From Rheinheimera soli (GTDB lineage Bacteria; Pseudomonadota; Gammaproteobacteria; Enterobacterales; Alteromonadaceae): a DNA stretch of 64,000 nt. The DNA lies in the NCBI RefSeq assembly GCF_021290985.1, contig NZ_JAJOYU010000001.1, forward strand, positions 310,001-374,000. Direction: 5' to 3'. A program made the position numbers and the translations under genes. Positions 18,317 to 27,172 of this stretch are shown here, piece after piece. The notes beneath the pieces were generated by a model. The model worked only from the letters and a program-made list of their open reading frames with translations. It searched no databases and was not told the DNA's origin. Positions within the stretch are counted from its first letter, which is position 1, and each line of letters opens with the position of its first letter.

Positions 18317-18835
18317 ATGCGTCCGTTAATTTTCATGTTCAGCCTTTTATTCATCACTTCATGCACTCAAGTTCCCGAAGCTGTGCAACCGGTCAGCCCT
18401 TTTGATTTAACTCAATATTTGGGGAAATGGCATGAAATTTCCCGATTGGATCATCGCTTTGAACGTGATTTAACTGAGGTAACAGCCCACTACAGCATCA
18501 GACCGGATGGTGGCGTAAAAGTGATCAACAGAGGATTGAACAGCGAAACAAACCAATGGGAAGAAGCGGAAGGCAAAGCTTATTTTGTCGACGCCCAAAC
18601 CAAGGGGCTCTTAAAAGTGTCCTTTTTCGGTCCATTTTATGGCTCTTACATTGTCGCCAAACTTGAACCAGACTACAGCATGGCGCTGGTTATAGGCCCA
18701 TCGCTGGACTATGCATGGATCCTAGCCCGAGATCCAAACCCTTCAGCACAACTTTGCCAACGTTATGAAGGCTACGCTCAAGACTTAGGTGTAAAGACCT
18801 CGGACTGGATTTCTGTAAGAGCGTGCAAAATCTGA
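18317..18835 (+). CDS. blc: Blc-type lipocalin lipoprotein
   Basis: Outer-membrane lipocalin of about 172 residues; Blc proteins bind fatty acids and lysophospholipids. The ATG at 18317 is preferred over 18293 because GGAG lies 7 bases upstream and the coding sequence then begins with a lipoprotein signal (FSLLFITSC, Cys acylated). The lipocalin signature YLGKWHEISRLDHRFERDL is at the start of the mature part, and LEPDYSMALVIGPSLDYAWI and ILAR form the second and third conserved regions. It is divergent from the TonB receptor and may share its iron control. A bidirectional terminator follows. Confidence 0.87.
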   Translation: MRPLIFMFSLLFITSCTQVPEAVQPVSPFDLTQYLGKWHEISRLDHRFERDLTEVTAHYSIRPDGGVKVINRGLNSETNQWEEAEGKAYFVDAQTKGLLKVSFFGPFYGSYIVAKLEPDYSMALVIGPSLDYAWILARDPNPSAQLCQRYEGYAQDLGVKTSDWISVRACKI

Positions 18836-18860
18836 GTCTGAATACATGTCGCTATAAAGC

Positions 18861-18888
18861 AAAAAGCAGCCGGTTAAAGGCTGCTTTT
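18861..18888. terminator. Bidirectional terminator between lipocalin and OmpA genes
   Basis: Arms AAAAGCAGCC and GGCTGCTTTT with a 7-base loop. A very similar hairpin ends the second OmpA-family gene at 23353. Confidence 0.85.
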
Positions 18889-18906
18889 CTTCAGGTCTGC
18901 CGACTA

Positions 18907-20028
18907 TTACTCCACAATAATTTCAAACAAACCACGCATATTAGCTTTGGCTGCATCTGAGCGTAAAACTGACGGATTTGCTTCATACTCCGCAGGATTT
19001 CTTTGGCCAAAACCTATAGTTTTAAAGCGATTGGCGTCCACACCTTCAGCTATTAAAAAGGCTTTAATCGACTGTGCCCGACGTTCGCTTAAGGCCTGAT
19101 TGTATTCAGCTGTACCGCTGGCTGAGGTGTACCCTGCAATACGCACACGCGCCTGAGGATTAGCTTTTAACGTCTGAACATGCTGGCGTAAAATCACTTT
19201 GGTTTCGTTATTTAATTCAGCAGTGTCAAAATTAAAATGCACATCTTCCAGCACCAGCACTTCAGGCTGTTTCACCACAGCCTCTGACACTAAGGTAACT
19301 GGTGCGCTTTGCACAGGAATCGGTGCTGCTTGCGGTTCTGATTGGGTGGTTGAACCAAAACGGTAGACTAACCCTAGCGAATACAAATCCAGATCGCCTT
19401 TGTTACCCACTAAATCGTCCATGCGATAACGTTCGGCTTCCAGTCGCAGTGTCAAAGCGGCTGATAAGTCATATTTCAAACCCAGACCAAACTTATGTTT
19501 GGTGTAGCTGTCATCTTGGTTATAAGCTGCAGTGTTAATTAAACCATTGCTGCTATAGCGGGTTTTTGAATCATTTTGAGTCACGCCAATACGGGCTGTT
19601 GCCGAAAAGCGCTCTGTCAAAGGCAGTATACCCACCAGATCAAGATTCCAGCCCTTCAGGCCTGTTTCCCCTCTGAAATCAGTGATTGGCGAGGTATTAG
19701 CCAGAAAACTAAAATCATTCAGATCAAAATATCCCCCCTCTACGGCCAGATAAGTGCCAAATTGATAACCAACATAGGCTTTGTAACCCTGGTTGCTACT
19801 GTCTTCGTCAATCGAACTAACGCCAAAGCCATTGTCTTCCAGACTGGCCTGGATCCTTTCTGCATCAATACTGGCTTTAGACTGACCTATGTTCGCCCCC
19901 AGATACCAGCCATTTTGTTTATAGCTGGAGTGTTCTTGTGCCTGAACATTGGCCGACATCATCAGGGGCAAGCTGCTGGCGAAAACCAACATCACTTTTG
20001 CACTATTTAACTCTGTTAAGTTTTTCAT
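18907..20028 (-). CDS. OmpA-family outer-membrane protein, downstream copy at the ice-binding locus
   Basis: 373 residues: signal peptide (to about residue 30, SANVQA), an eight-strand-type barrel beginning GWYLGANIGQSKASID and ending near LGLVYRFGS, a Pro/Val-rich linker, and an OmpA peptidoglycan-binding domain from about residue 258 (VLEDVHFNFDTAELN through NQALSERRAQSIKAFL). It anchors the outer membrane to peptidoglycan. Its last ~130 residues are almost identical to those of the protein encoded at 23400, while the barrels differ more. It lies 31 bases downstream of the ice-binding lipoprotein gene on the same strand, so the two are probably co-transcribed. Confidence 0.88.
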   Translation of the reverse strand: MKNLTELNSAKVMLVFASSLPLMMSANVQAQEHSSYKQNGWYLGANIGQSKASIDAERIQASLEDNGFGVSSIDEDSSNQGYKAYVGYQFGTYLAVEGGYFDLNDFSFLANTSPITDFRGETGLKGWNLDLVGILPLTERFSATARIGVTQNDSKTRYSSNGLINTAAYNQDDSYTKHKFGLGLKYDLSAALTLRLEAERYRMDDLVGNKGDLDLYSLGLVYRFGSTTQSEPQAAPIPVQSAPVTLVSEAVVKQPEVLVLEDVHFNFDTAELNNETKVILRQHVQTLKANPQARVRIAGYTSASGTAEYNQALSERRAQSIKAFLIAEGVDANRFKTIGFGQRNPAEYEANPSVLRSDAAKANMRGLFEIIVE

Positions 20029-20059
20029 TTCTTATTCCTTATCTCCGACTGACAAGCCT

Positions 20060-23000
20060 CTATTGAGGCTTGGTCACAGCATTGGCATCTAAAGTGACTT
20101 GCTCAGTCACGGAGAACAAACGACCTGTTACGGCAGTTCCTGTACCCAGATTGATTTGTGGCCAGGCAAATACGTTACCGGCAAAGCTGGTATTGCTGCC
20201 AAACACAGTGGCACCACCAGTCCGCCAGAATACATTCTTAGCCTGAGCGCCACCGGTCAGAACAATATTTCCACCCGGAGCTCCGGTCGTGAAGGTACCC
20301 GCAATCACAAAGATAAAGACCGAATCCGGATCGCCCTGTGCATCCAGCGTCAGGTTGCCCTGCTGGATGATGACATTACCGGCATTACGGTAAACGCCAC
20401 GAGTCATCACCAGACCACCCAATTCAGCAGGCAAGGCCTGAGTTGCGGCAGCAGGATTAGGATCAGCGGCTAAAAATGTTGCAGCTACACCTAAATCAGT
20501 GCGAACCTGGTTAATAAAGGCCACCATAGATGCATAAGGCACAGGCACTAGATAAGGTGGAGTTGTATCATCAGCGGCATAAGACACACCGTTTGTCAGC
20601 TGAGTAAACTGACCTGCGACTGGCCCAGCAGTAAAACCTGCATAAGCTGTGCGGGCTAAATCAAGAATGGCCATATCACCATCAGCGACGGCAGAGCCTG
20701 CAGTTGTAGTGATAGCCTGGCTGGCTATCATGACAAAACGTTGCAGTTCACCCATAGCCGGAGCCTGAGGATTATTGGCTAAAGCAGCCGTCACTGTCAG
20801 CTCTGCACTGTCTTGTGCAGCCCCCATAGTCGCAGTAATAGTGCTGCTGCCTGCAGCCATTGCTGTTGCCAAACCACTGTTTGGCTGACCACTGGCATTC
20901 ATCACTGCAACGCCAGTATTGCTGGACGTCCATACCACTGTGCTGGTGATATTGATTCTGCTGCCGTCAGTGTAAACGCCTGTTGCAATGAACTGCTCAG
21001 TTTCATTCACTACAGCTGATGCATTCTCTGGAGTCACTTCAAGAGCCGTCAGAGTAGCCGCTGTTACCGTCAGAGTGGTGCTGCCTTCTAACCCGGCAAA
21101 ACTGGCACGGATCAACGAAGTACCAGCAGACAAACCTGTAGCAAGGCCGCTGTTTGCAGCAAGACTGGCGTTCATACTGGCCACAGCAATAGTGCCTGAT
21201 GTCCAGTTAGCAACAGGGGTCAGATCCGCAGTACTGCCGTCACTGTAAGTTCCGGTTGCATTAAACTGACGGGTTAAACCATCCACCACACTTGGGTTTA
21301 ACGGAGTAACACTGATACTGCTTAAGCTTGCATTGGTTACTGTCAGAGTTGCAGCACCAGAGATGCTGCCCAAAGTCGCACTAATTTGTACTACACCTGC
21401 AGCCTGACCTGTAGCCAAACCACTGGCTGAGTTACCATTGGCATTCATAGTGGCGGTTTGAGTATTGGCCGAAGCCCAGATCACAGACTGGCTGATATTC
21501 AGTGTAGAACCATCAGAATAAATACCTGTGGCCACAAACTGGCGATTCAGACCCATTGCAACAGAGGAAATCACAGGGGTTACACTGATAGAACTTAAAG
21601 TTGCAGCAGTCACAGTCAGAGTCGCTTCTGCCGATACAGCCGCCAGTGTAGCGCGAATTTGCACTGTGCCAGCGCTTAGTCCTGCCACTAGCCCACTGTT
21701 GCTCTGCATATTGGCATTAGGTAAAGCCACAGCATTATCGGATGAGGTCCAGCTGACCAAAGAGGTCAGATTATCTGAGGAGCCATCTGAGTAAATACCT
21801 GTTGCGGTAAACTGTCTGCTCTGACCTGAAACCAGGCTGCTCAGTGCTGGTGTAACCACCAGACCCGTTAATGTCGCGCTGTTGACCGTTAAACTAGCGC
21901 TACCTGAGACAGAAGCTAAAGTTGCGGTGATTTGCACTGCGCCTGCAGCCTGACCTGTCGCCAAACCACTATTCACAGCACCATTGGCGTTCATAGTGGC
22001 AATTTGCGTATCAGCGGATGCCCAAACCGCTGAGCGGCTGACATCAAAAGAGCTGCCATCTGAATAGTTAGCTGTAGCAATAAACTGACGCGACAAACCC
22101 GTTGTTACCGTGGAAATAAGCGGCGTAACCACAATACTGCTCAAGGTCGCATTGCTGACTGTCAGCATGGTTTCAGCCGAAACTGCGCCTAAAGTTGCAC
22201 TGATTTGAGTAGTACCGGCAGCAAGTCCTGCAGCTAAACCATGATTTGCACCTGCAGCAGAATCAATGGCAGCAATGGCCTGAGCACTGGAAGCCCAACT
22301 GACTAAAGCACTGATATCCTGAGACGATCCATCTGAATACACCCCTGTTGCACTGTACTGCCGACTGACACCAACAAATAACTGCGCATTGACCGGAGCC
22401 AGCTGTATCGACATCAGTACCGCATCAGTCACAGTCAGACTGGTACTGGCCGATAAATCACCCAGCGTGACACTGATTTGTGTAGTACCAGGCGCAACTG
22501 CTGTTGCTAAACCACTTGAGGTGCTTTGATCAGGCATCATCACAGCGATGGAGGTGTCACTGGATAACCAGTTGACTGCTGTACTGATATCTTCAGCGCT
22601 GCCGTCAGAATACACCCCTGTTGCAATAAATTGAGTGGTTAAGCCGTCAGCTACTGATGCATCCAGAGGACTGATACTAATGCTGGTTAATACTGCATTG
22701 GTGACAGTTAAAAGTGTAGTGGCCGATATGCCGGCAAAAGAGGCAGTAATCACAGATGTACCAGGCTGCAACGCCGAAGCCATGCCCTGGTTATTGATAG
22801 AGGCTACAGCTGTTGTGGCTGAACTCCATGCAACCTTAGTGCTGATATCCTGCGAGGTACCGTCAGCGTAGACGCCTAAGGCAATAAATTGCTGATTTAA
22901 ACCTGCAGCCAGGCTTGGGTTGGCCGGAGATAACAAAATAGATCGAAGCCCATCTATCGGCTCCAGTCCAAGAATTGGGTCTTTTTTATCACCATTACAA

Positions 23001-23080
23001 GCGGTGATAAATAACAATACAAGCAGGCTAAGCAGCCACCTGTAACAGGCGCTTACCTGCATTTTTTGATTTTTTTCCAT
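20060..23080 (-). CDS. Ice-binding (DUF3494) lipoprotein with eight Ig-like repeats
   Basis: 1006 residues. The N-terminus is a lipoprotein signal with lipobox ITAC (Cys near residue 28), so the protein is lipid-anchored. Eight Big_2-type Ig-like repeats of about 90 residues follow (about 45-770), each with a version of QFIATGVYSDGS..DIS and ending in ATLTVT. The C-terminal ~230 residues form a DUF3494 ice-binding domain: TAYAGFTAG, GVYRNAGNVIIQQGNLTLDA, DPDSVFIFVIAGTF and GGAQAKNVFWRTGGATVFG are its hallmarks. DUF3494 proteins adsorb to ice. The layout suggests a surface stalk carrying an ice-binding head, flanked by OmpA proteins. Ice binding is inferred from family; other adhesion is possible. 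GAAGGGAT precedes the ATG. Confidence 0.88.
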   Translation of the reverse strand: MEKNQKMQVSACYRWLLSLLVLLFITACNGDKKDPILGLEPIDGLRSILLSPANPSLAAGLNQQFIALGVYADGTSQDISTKVAWSSATTAVASINNQGMASALQPGTSVITASFAGISATTLLTVTNAVLTSISISPLDASVADGLTTQFIATGVYSDGSAEDISTAVNWLSSDTSIAVMMPDQSTSSGLATAVAPGTTQISVTLGDLSASTSLTVTDAVLMSIQLAPVNAQLFVGVSRQYSATGVYSDGSSQDISALVSWASSAQAIAAIDSAAGANHGLAAGLAAGTTQISATLGAVSAETMLTVSNATLSSIVVTPLISTVTTGLSRQFIATANYSDGSSFDVSRSAVWASADTQIATMNANGAVNSGLATGQAAGAVQITATLASVSGSASLTVNSATLTGLVVTPALSSLVSGQSRQFTATGIYSDGSSDNLTSLVSWTSSDNAVALPNANMQSNSGLVAGLSAGTVQIRATLAAVSAEATLTVTAATLSSISVTPVISSVAMGLNRQFVATGIYSDGSTLNISQSVIWASANTQTATMNANGNSASGLATGQAAGVVQISATLGSISGAATLTVTNASLSSISVTPLNPSVVDGLTRQFNATGTYSDGSTADLTPVANWTSGTIAVASMNASLAANSGLATGLSAGTSLIRASFAGLEGSTTLTVTAATLTALEVTPENASAVVNETEQFIATGVYTDGSRINITSTVVWTSSNTGVAVMNASGQPNSGLATAMAAGSSTITATMGAAQDSAELTVTAALANNPQAPAMGELQRFVMIASQAITTTAGSAVADGDMAILDLARTAYAGFTAGPVAGQFTQLTNGVSYAADDTTPPYLVPVPYASMVAFINQVRTDLGVAATFLAADPNPAAATQALPAELGGLVMTRGVYRNAGNVIIQQGNLTLDAQGDPDSVFIFVIAGTFTTGAPGGNIVLTGGAQAKNVFWRTGGATVFGSNTSFAGNVFAWPQINLGTGTAVTGRLFSVTEQVTLDANAVTKPQ
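20775..22950 (-). repeat. Eight tandem ~270-bp coding repeats (Ig-like domains)
   Basis: The DNA shows a period of about 270 bases, with recurring segments for YSDGS and LTVT. All copies are in frame. Copies have diverged enough that they are ancient protein-domain repeats, not a recent tandem array. Confidence 0.85.
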
Positions 23081-23399
23081 GATGTCTATCCCTTCTCTTA
23101 GTTGACGCTGACGCGTAAAACACGTTCAGCTGAGAAGCTTTTCTCACGGCAAACTAAGCACGTCTGTGTGCTGTCGCACAGATAGATTTTTATATTTACA
23201 GCGGCCTATATCAGTTGCTGACTGGTGTCCAAAACAATGTAAAAAATTACTTAAAAACGGTGATTTTCGGAGTTAATTTGACTTGAAATAAAAGCTATAA
23301 CCCCCTTGCTTCGGCCTTCCGATCAGTAACTTTTGGCAGGGCTGTAACATATAAAAAGCAGCCAATGTGAGGCTGCTTTTTGATTAGTATGTCTTCACC
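23081..23399. other. Intergenic region before the ice-binding gene
   Basis: About 320 bases without a gene. It holds the terminator of the upstream OmpA-family gene (23353-23381) and presumably the promoter of the ice-binding lipoprotein. I see no clear operator. Confidence 0.5.
23353..23381 (-). terminator. Terminator of the upstream OmpA-family gene
   Basis: Arms AAAAAGCAGCC and GGCTGCTTTTT around a 7-base loop, flanked by A and T runs. It closes the OmpA gene at 23400 and so makes the ice-binding gene a separate transcript. Confidence 0.85.
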
Positions 23400-24593
23400 T
23401 TACTCAACAATAATTTCAAACAAACCACGCATATTGGCTTTCGCCGCATCTGAGCGTAAAACTTCTGGATTAGCTTCGTATTCAGCAGGGTTGCGTTGAC
23501 CAAAACCTATAGTTTTGAATCTGTTGGCATCCACACCTTCAAGGATCAAAAAAGCTTTGATTGACTGGGCACGACGTTCGCTTAAGGCCTGATTGTATTC
23601 AGCTGTACCGCTTGCTGAGGTGTACCCTGCAATACGCACACGCGCTTGCGGATTGGCTTTTAAGGTCTGAACATGCTGGCGCAATATCACTCTGGTATTG
23701 TCATTTAATTCGGCTGTATCAAAATTAAAATGCACATCTTCCAGCACCAGCACTTCAGGTTCATCAGCAGCAGTTTCTGCGACAGCCACAGGTTCAGCAG
23801 CGCGTACAGGTTGTGGCGCAGGAGTGGCAGCATAAGTTGGCTCTGTTTTGCCAAAGCGCAACATTAAACCTAAAGAATACATATCCACGTCACCACTGTG
23901 AGCGAGCAAATCGTCTAAGCGATAGCGTTCGGCTTCCAGTCGCACCGACAAAATAGGTGAAATATTGTATTGCAGTCCCAGACCGTATTTGTGTTTTGTA
24001 TAGCTGCCATCTTCATTGTAGCCGGTGACATCTACCAAGCCATTGCTGCTATAGGTATTTGAAGTTTCGTTTTGAGTCACACCAATACGGGCAAAACCAG
24101 AGAAATCTTCGGTAAAAGGCATAATGCCGACTAAATCAAGATTCCAGCCCAATAGCTTGGTTTTACCGCGAAAATCGCTGGTTGGTGTCGTGTTTGCAAG
24201 TGCGTGGAAACCACCCACATTAAAGTAACCACCTTCTACAGCCAGATAAGGATTAAACTTATAACCCACAAAAATTTTATAGCCTTCGCTGCGACGGTCT
24301 TCCAACACAGAGTTAATATTAAAACCCTGATTTTCTAAATCAGTGCGTATAGTATCCTGCTCGATTCCGGCAATAGATTTACCGATGTTCATACCAGCAG
24401 ACCAGCCATTTTCTTCAAAATTGCTGTAATCCATTGCTTGAGCTGCTGGGATCGTCAGTACTGACAAAAGGCTTAAAACCAAAGGCTTCAAACGAAAAAA
24501 TGGGCTTGTTTTTTGAGTTGTTGATAACAAATTCAGAGCAGTACTTTGCTGTCCTATAACTTGCACATTCCTTGTAGCCTGATAGCTGTTCAT
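23400..24593 (-). CDS. OmpA-family outer-membrane protein, upstream copy at the ice-binding locus
   Basis: 397 residues. The signal peptide is preceded by an unusually long N-region (cleavage expected near residue 53, IPAAQA); a start further in is possible. The barrel begins GWSAGMNIGKSIAGIEQD and parallels the paralogue at 18907 throughout (AVEGGYFN, GWNLDLVGIMPF, ARIGVTQN, LRLEAERYRLDDL). The OmpA domain from about residue 280 differs from the paralogue at only a handful of positions. Same role expected: outer-membrane barrel tied to peptidoglycan. It has its own terminator and likely its own promoter. Confidence 0.87.
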   Translation of the reverse strand: MNSYQATRNVQVIGQQSTALNLLSTTQKTSPFFRLKPLVLSLLSVLTIPAAQAMDYSNFEENGWSAGMNIGKSIAGIEQDTIRTDLENQGFNINSVLEDRRSEGYKIFVGYKFNPYLAVEGGYFNVGGFHALANTTPTSDFRGKTKLLGWNLDLVGIMPFTEDFSGFARIGVTQNETSNTYSSNGLVDVTGYNEDGSYTKHKYGLGLQYNISPILSVRLEAERYRLDDLLAHSGDVDMYSLGLMLRFGKTEPTYAATPAPQPVRAAEPVAVAETAADEPEVLVLEDVHFNFDTAELNDNTRVILRQHVQTLKANPQARVRIAGYTSASGTAEYNQALSERRAQSIKAFLILEGVDANRFKTIGFGQRNPAEYEANPEVLRSDAAKANMRGLFEIIVE

Positions 24594-24831
24594 AGTTTTT
24601 ATATTCCTGTAGTTAAAGCTGAGGTGTTCATTACATTCAGCTAGACAGGTTTTCTCATAACCAAGAACAAGCGTCTGTGTGCCAGCGTACCGATAGGTAA
24701 ATAGTGAACAAAAAGCTATGTATTCGGCTATTTAGTATGCAAACAATGATGCAAACAACAGGTGTCACTTAAGGGGATAAAATCAGAAATACCGCAAATA
24801 AAGCACAGAGGAATCGAAGAAAACAGGGGGT

Positions 24832-24857
24832 AAAAAAACAACGAGCCTTAGGCTCGT
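24832..24857 (-). terminator. Intrinsic terminator containing the stop codon of the GlsB/YeaQ gene
   Basis: Minus strand: ACGAGCC, loop TAA, GGCTCGT, then a run of T. The loop is the stop codon itself, so the last codons form the left arm. Confidence 0.85.
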
Positions 24858-25105
24858 CGGACAAGACTCGCAATAAAAAGTAAAACTACGGCACCTGCTG
24901 TTGCTGTAACAATAGAGCCTAATAAGCCGCTGGCGCTGATCCCCAACATACCAAACAAAGCACCGCCCAACACAGCGCCCACTATACCGACTATGATATT
25001 GCCCAGCAGACCAAAGCCACTGCCTTTCATAATAAGACCGCCAAGCCAACCAGCTGTGGCACCTATTGCAAGAAATACTAATAATCCAGTTAAACTCATT
25101 GCCAT
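24848..25105 (-). CDS. GlsB/YeaQ/YmgE family small membrane stress protein
   Basis: 85 residues, three hydrophobic helices, glycine-rich: IGATAGWLGGLIMKGSGFG and IVGIVGAVLGGALFG are family hallmarks. YeaQ/YmgE proteins are stress-induced (stationary phase, osmotic) inner-membrane proteins of unknown mechanism. It follows the DUF3185 gene by 13 bases in what is evidently a two-gene operon, closed by a terminator that overlaps its stop codon. A second frame over the same bases encodes no sensible protein. Confidence 0.88.
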   Translation of the reverse strand: MAMSLTGLLVFLAIGATAGWLGGLIMKGSGFGLLGNIIVGIVGAVLGGALFGMLGISASGLLGSIVTATAGAVVLLFIASLVRRA

Positions 25106-25118
25106 TCCCTCTGCTTGT

Positions 25119-25334
25119 TTAACGCTTAAAAGCTAAAAAGAGGCCTGCCACAATACTGATAGCACCACCAATATAAAACTGCATCACTTTGTCGGTCTCT
25201 GCGCCAGTCACTACTTCAGTCAGCTGCGACTGCACTGAATCTGATAATTGAAAGCCCCAGTAAACCAAACCAAGGCCCAGCACTAACAACACTAAGCCAA
25301 CCAGTTTTAATAACGAATTTGTTCCATTAGCCAT
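25119..25334 (-). CDS. DUF3185 family small membrane protein
   Basis: 71 residues with two membrane helices (VGLVLLVLGLGLVYWGFQLSD and FYIGGAISIVAGLFLAF) separated by a polar segment. This matches DUF3185, often found beside other small stress membrane proteins. It is the first gene of the operon with the GlsB/YeaQ gene. Function unknown. The roughly 240 bases upstream contain no further gene. Confidence 0.8.
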   Translation of the reverse strand: MANGTNSLLKLVGLVLLVLGLGLVYWGFQLSDSVQSQLTEVVTGAETDKVMQFYIGGAISIVAGLFLAFKR

Positions 25335-25573
25335 ATTTAATCCCTCAACATTTGATAAAAAACCACGGTCCAGACGCTACAAAATCTCATAGATAAGCCC
25401 GGTACCAGTACAGTATTAGTCTAGCCAGCCTGAACCTCACCTGAAGTCAGTCGTTACCAGACTAAAACGTCAACGTCCAAAGTAACTGATCTTTCTGAAG
25501 AAATTGAGCAAATACCAAGCGCAGAACAGGCTGGCAGCAATGCCCCCGGTTGGGGTTCACTGCTGCCTGGCTT

Positions 25574-27040
25574 TTAACCACGGGCAACCAGGGTACGCTT
25601 GTTATGGGCCATCACCAGGCCTATCAAACCTATGACAGCCACAACCACACCTATAGGTTTGCTGTATTCCACAGGTAAATTCAGACCAATACCAGCAGTC
25701 GCTATATAAGCCACTGTCATGCTGGTGCCAATCACGGCCGGAATACTGGCAATCCAGTGCAAAGTACCACGGTCGAATAAGTACTTAGTCGCCAGCCATA
25801 ACACGCTGGTGGATAACAACATATTGGAAAAGGCGAAATAACGCCAAATCAAGGAGAAATCCAGCATCGTCATAAAGTAAGCAATAGCTAAAATTGGCAC
25901 TGACAATAACAGCCTGTTACGCAGGCTTTGCGGAATATTAAAAGCATCCACTATGGTTAAACGTAATGAACGGAAGGCGGTATCACCTGAGGTAATTGGG
26001 AATACTGCAACTGCCAGAATGGCCATCACACCACCAAAAACGCCCAGATAACCTGTGGCTATATGGTTCACCACTAAGCCAGGTCCGCCCTGAGCTAACA
26101 TTGCTTTTAGCTCCACATAACCACCCGGAAAAGCGGCAATACCAGCCAAAGCCCAGACACAAGCCACAATACCTTCACACATCATGGCTCCGTAATACAC
26201 AGGCCGGACGTATTTTTCATTGGTTAAACAACGGGCAATGATAGGTGCCTGAGTGGAATGAAAACCACTGATAGCACCACAGGTAATAGTTAAAAACAGC
26301 AGAGGCCAGATCGGCGCGCCATCAGGATTAGGCGTTAAAAAGTCATGTTCATGGTGGCCATCAAAATAAGCAAAAATATCAGCAACCTGCGGCAGGTGAG
26401 GAGCATCCAGTAATAAAGCCCCTGCAATCAGGGTGGTCATGACGATCATCAGTACACCAAAAGCCGGGTACAGCTTGGTGATAATTTTGTCGATTGGCAG
26501 CAAAGTCGCTAAGAAGTAATAGGCTAAAATAACCAGCACCCAAAAGGTATTACCCGCTAAAAAAGTGCCTTCAAAGTAGGACAAATTACTTAAAAGCCCG
26601 GCCGGACTCATAATAAATACCACCCCGACAAAAAACAGCAGCATGGCGGTAAATACCAGCATTACCCCTTTAAAAACCACGTTGTAATAGTGACCTGCTA
26701 TTTCAGGTAAACTTTTGCCGTCTTCTTTGATACTCATCACACCGGAAAAGTAGTCATGCACTGCGCCACCGATGATATTGCCTATGACAATCCACACCAA
26801 AGCCACAGGACCATAAACAGCGCCCAGGATAGGTCCAAAGATCGGGCCAACCCCGGCCACATTTAGAAACTGAATTAAAAAGGCTTTTACCGGACTGATA
26901 GCAACATAATCGACGCCTTCGCTAAAACGCTCTTGCGGCGTTACAGCTTCAGGATCTATGCCCGCCTGTTTTTCAACAAAGGGACTATAGAATTTGTAGC
27001 CAAGGATAAGTATGGCAATACTGACAAAAAAGATAAGCAT
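25574..27040 (-). CDS. CstA-family carbon starvation / pyruvate or peptide transporter
   Basis: Polytopic inner-membrane protein of about 488 residues. The ATG at 27040 is preferred over the TTG at 27067 because AAGGA sits 10 bases upstream. Conserved family stretches include GVGPIFGPILGAVYGPVALVW (split here by position, near residue 65), the GAVHDYFSGVMSIKEDGKSLPE loop region and the FHSTQAPIIARC segment. The protein is of the short CstA class (CstA of E. coli has 701 residues). It imports pyruvate or peptides during starvation. No BtsS/BtsR-type regulators are nearby. Monocistronic. A dyad with weak terminator character lies just after the stop. Confidence 0.85.
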   Translation of the reverse strand: MLIFFVSIAILILGYKFYSPFVEKQAGIDPEAVTPQERFSEGVDYVAISPVKAFLIQFLNVAGVGPIFGPILGAVYGPVALVWIVIGNIIGGAVHDYFSGVMSIKEDGKSLPEIAGHYYNVVFKGVMLVFTAMLLFFVGVVFIMSPAGLLSNLSYFEGTFLAGNTFWVLVILAYYFLATLLPIDKIITKLYPAFGVLMIVMTTLIAGALLLDAPHLPQVADIFAYFDGHHEHDFLTPNPDGAPIWPLLFLTITCGAISGFHSTQAPIIARCLTNEKYVRPVYYGAMMCEGIVACVWALAGIAAFPGGYVELKAMLAQGGPGLVVNHIATGYLGVFGGVMAILAVAVFPITSGDTAFRSLRLTIVDAFNIPQSLRNRLLLSVPILAIAYFMTMLDFSLIWRYFAFSNMLLSTSVLWLATKYLFDRGTLHWIASIPAVIGTSMTVAYIATAGIGLNLPVEYSKPIGVVVAVIGLIGLVMAHNKRTLVARG

Positions 27041-27172
27041 AGGGACAGATTCCTTGTATTCAGACAAGCGGGTTGGTAACCGTCATAGCGGCCCGTTTTT
27101 ATAAACCTTGTAACCATAACATTAGCGCTGTTTTTTGGGCATTAGCCGTTAGTCGATAACTATGGTGTTTTG

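Noticed and set aside
20775-22950. Regular ~270-bp repeats that might suggest a CRISPR or satellite array
   Set aside because: They are in-frame Ig-like domain repeats within one long gene; no short identical repeats with unique spacers exist.
24783-25049. 88-codon minus-strand frame overlapping the GlsB/YeaQ gene
   Set aside because: The other frame encodes a clear family member with a proper start and terminator; this one is rich in Arg, Ser and Cys by frame shift.
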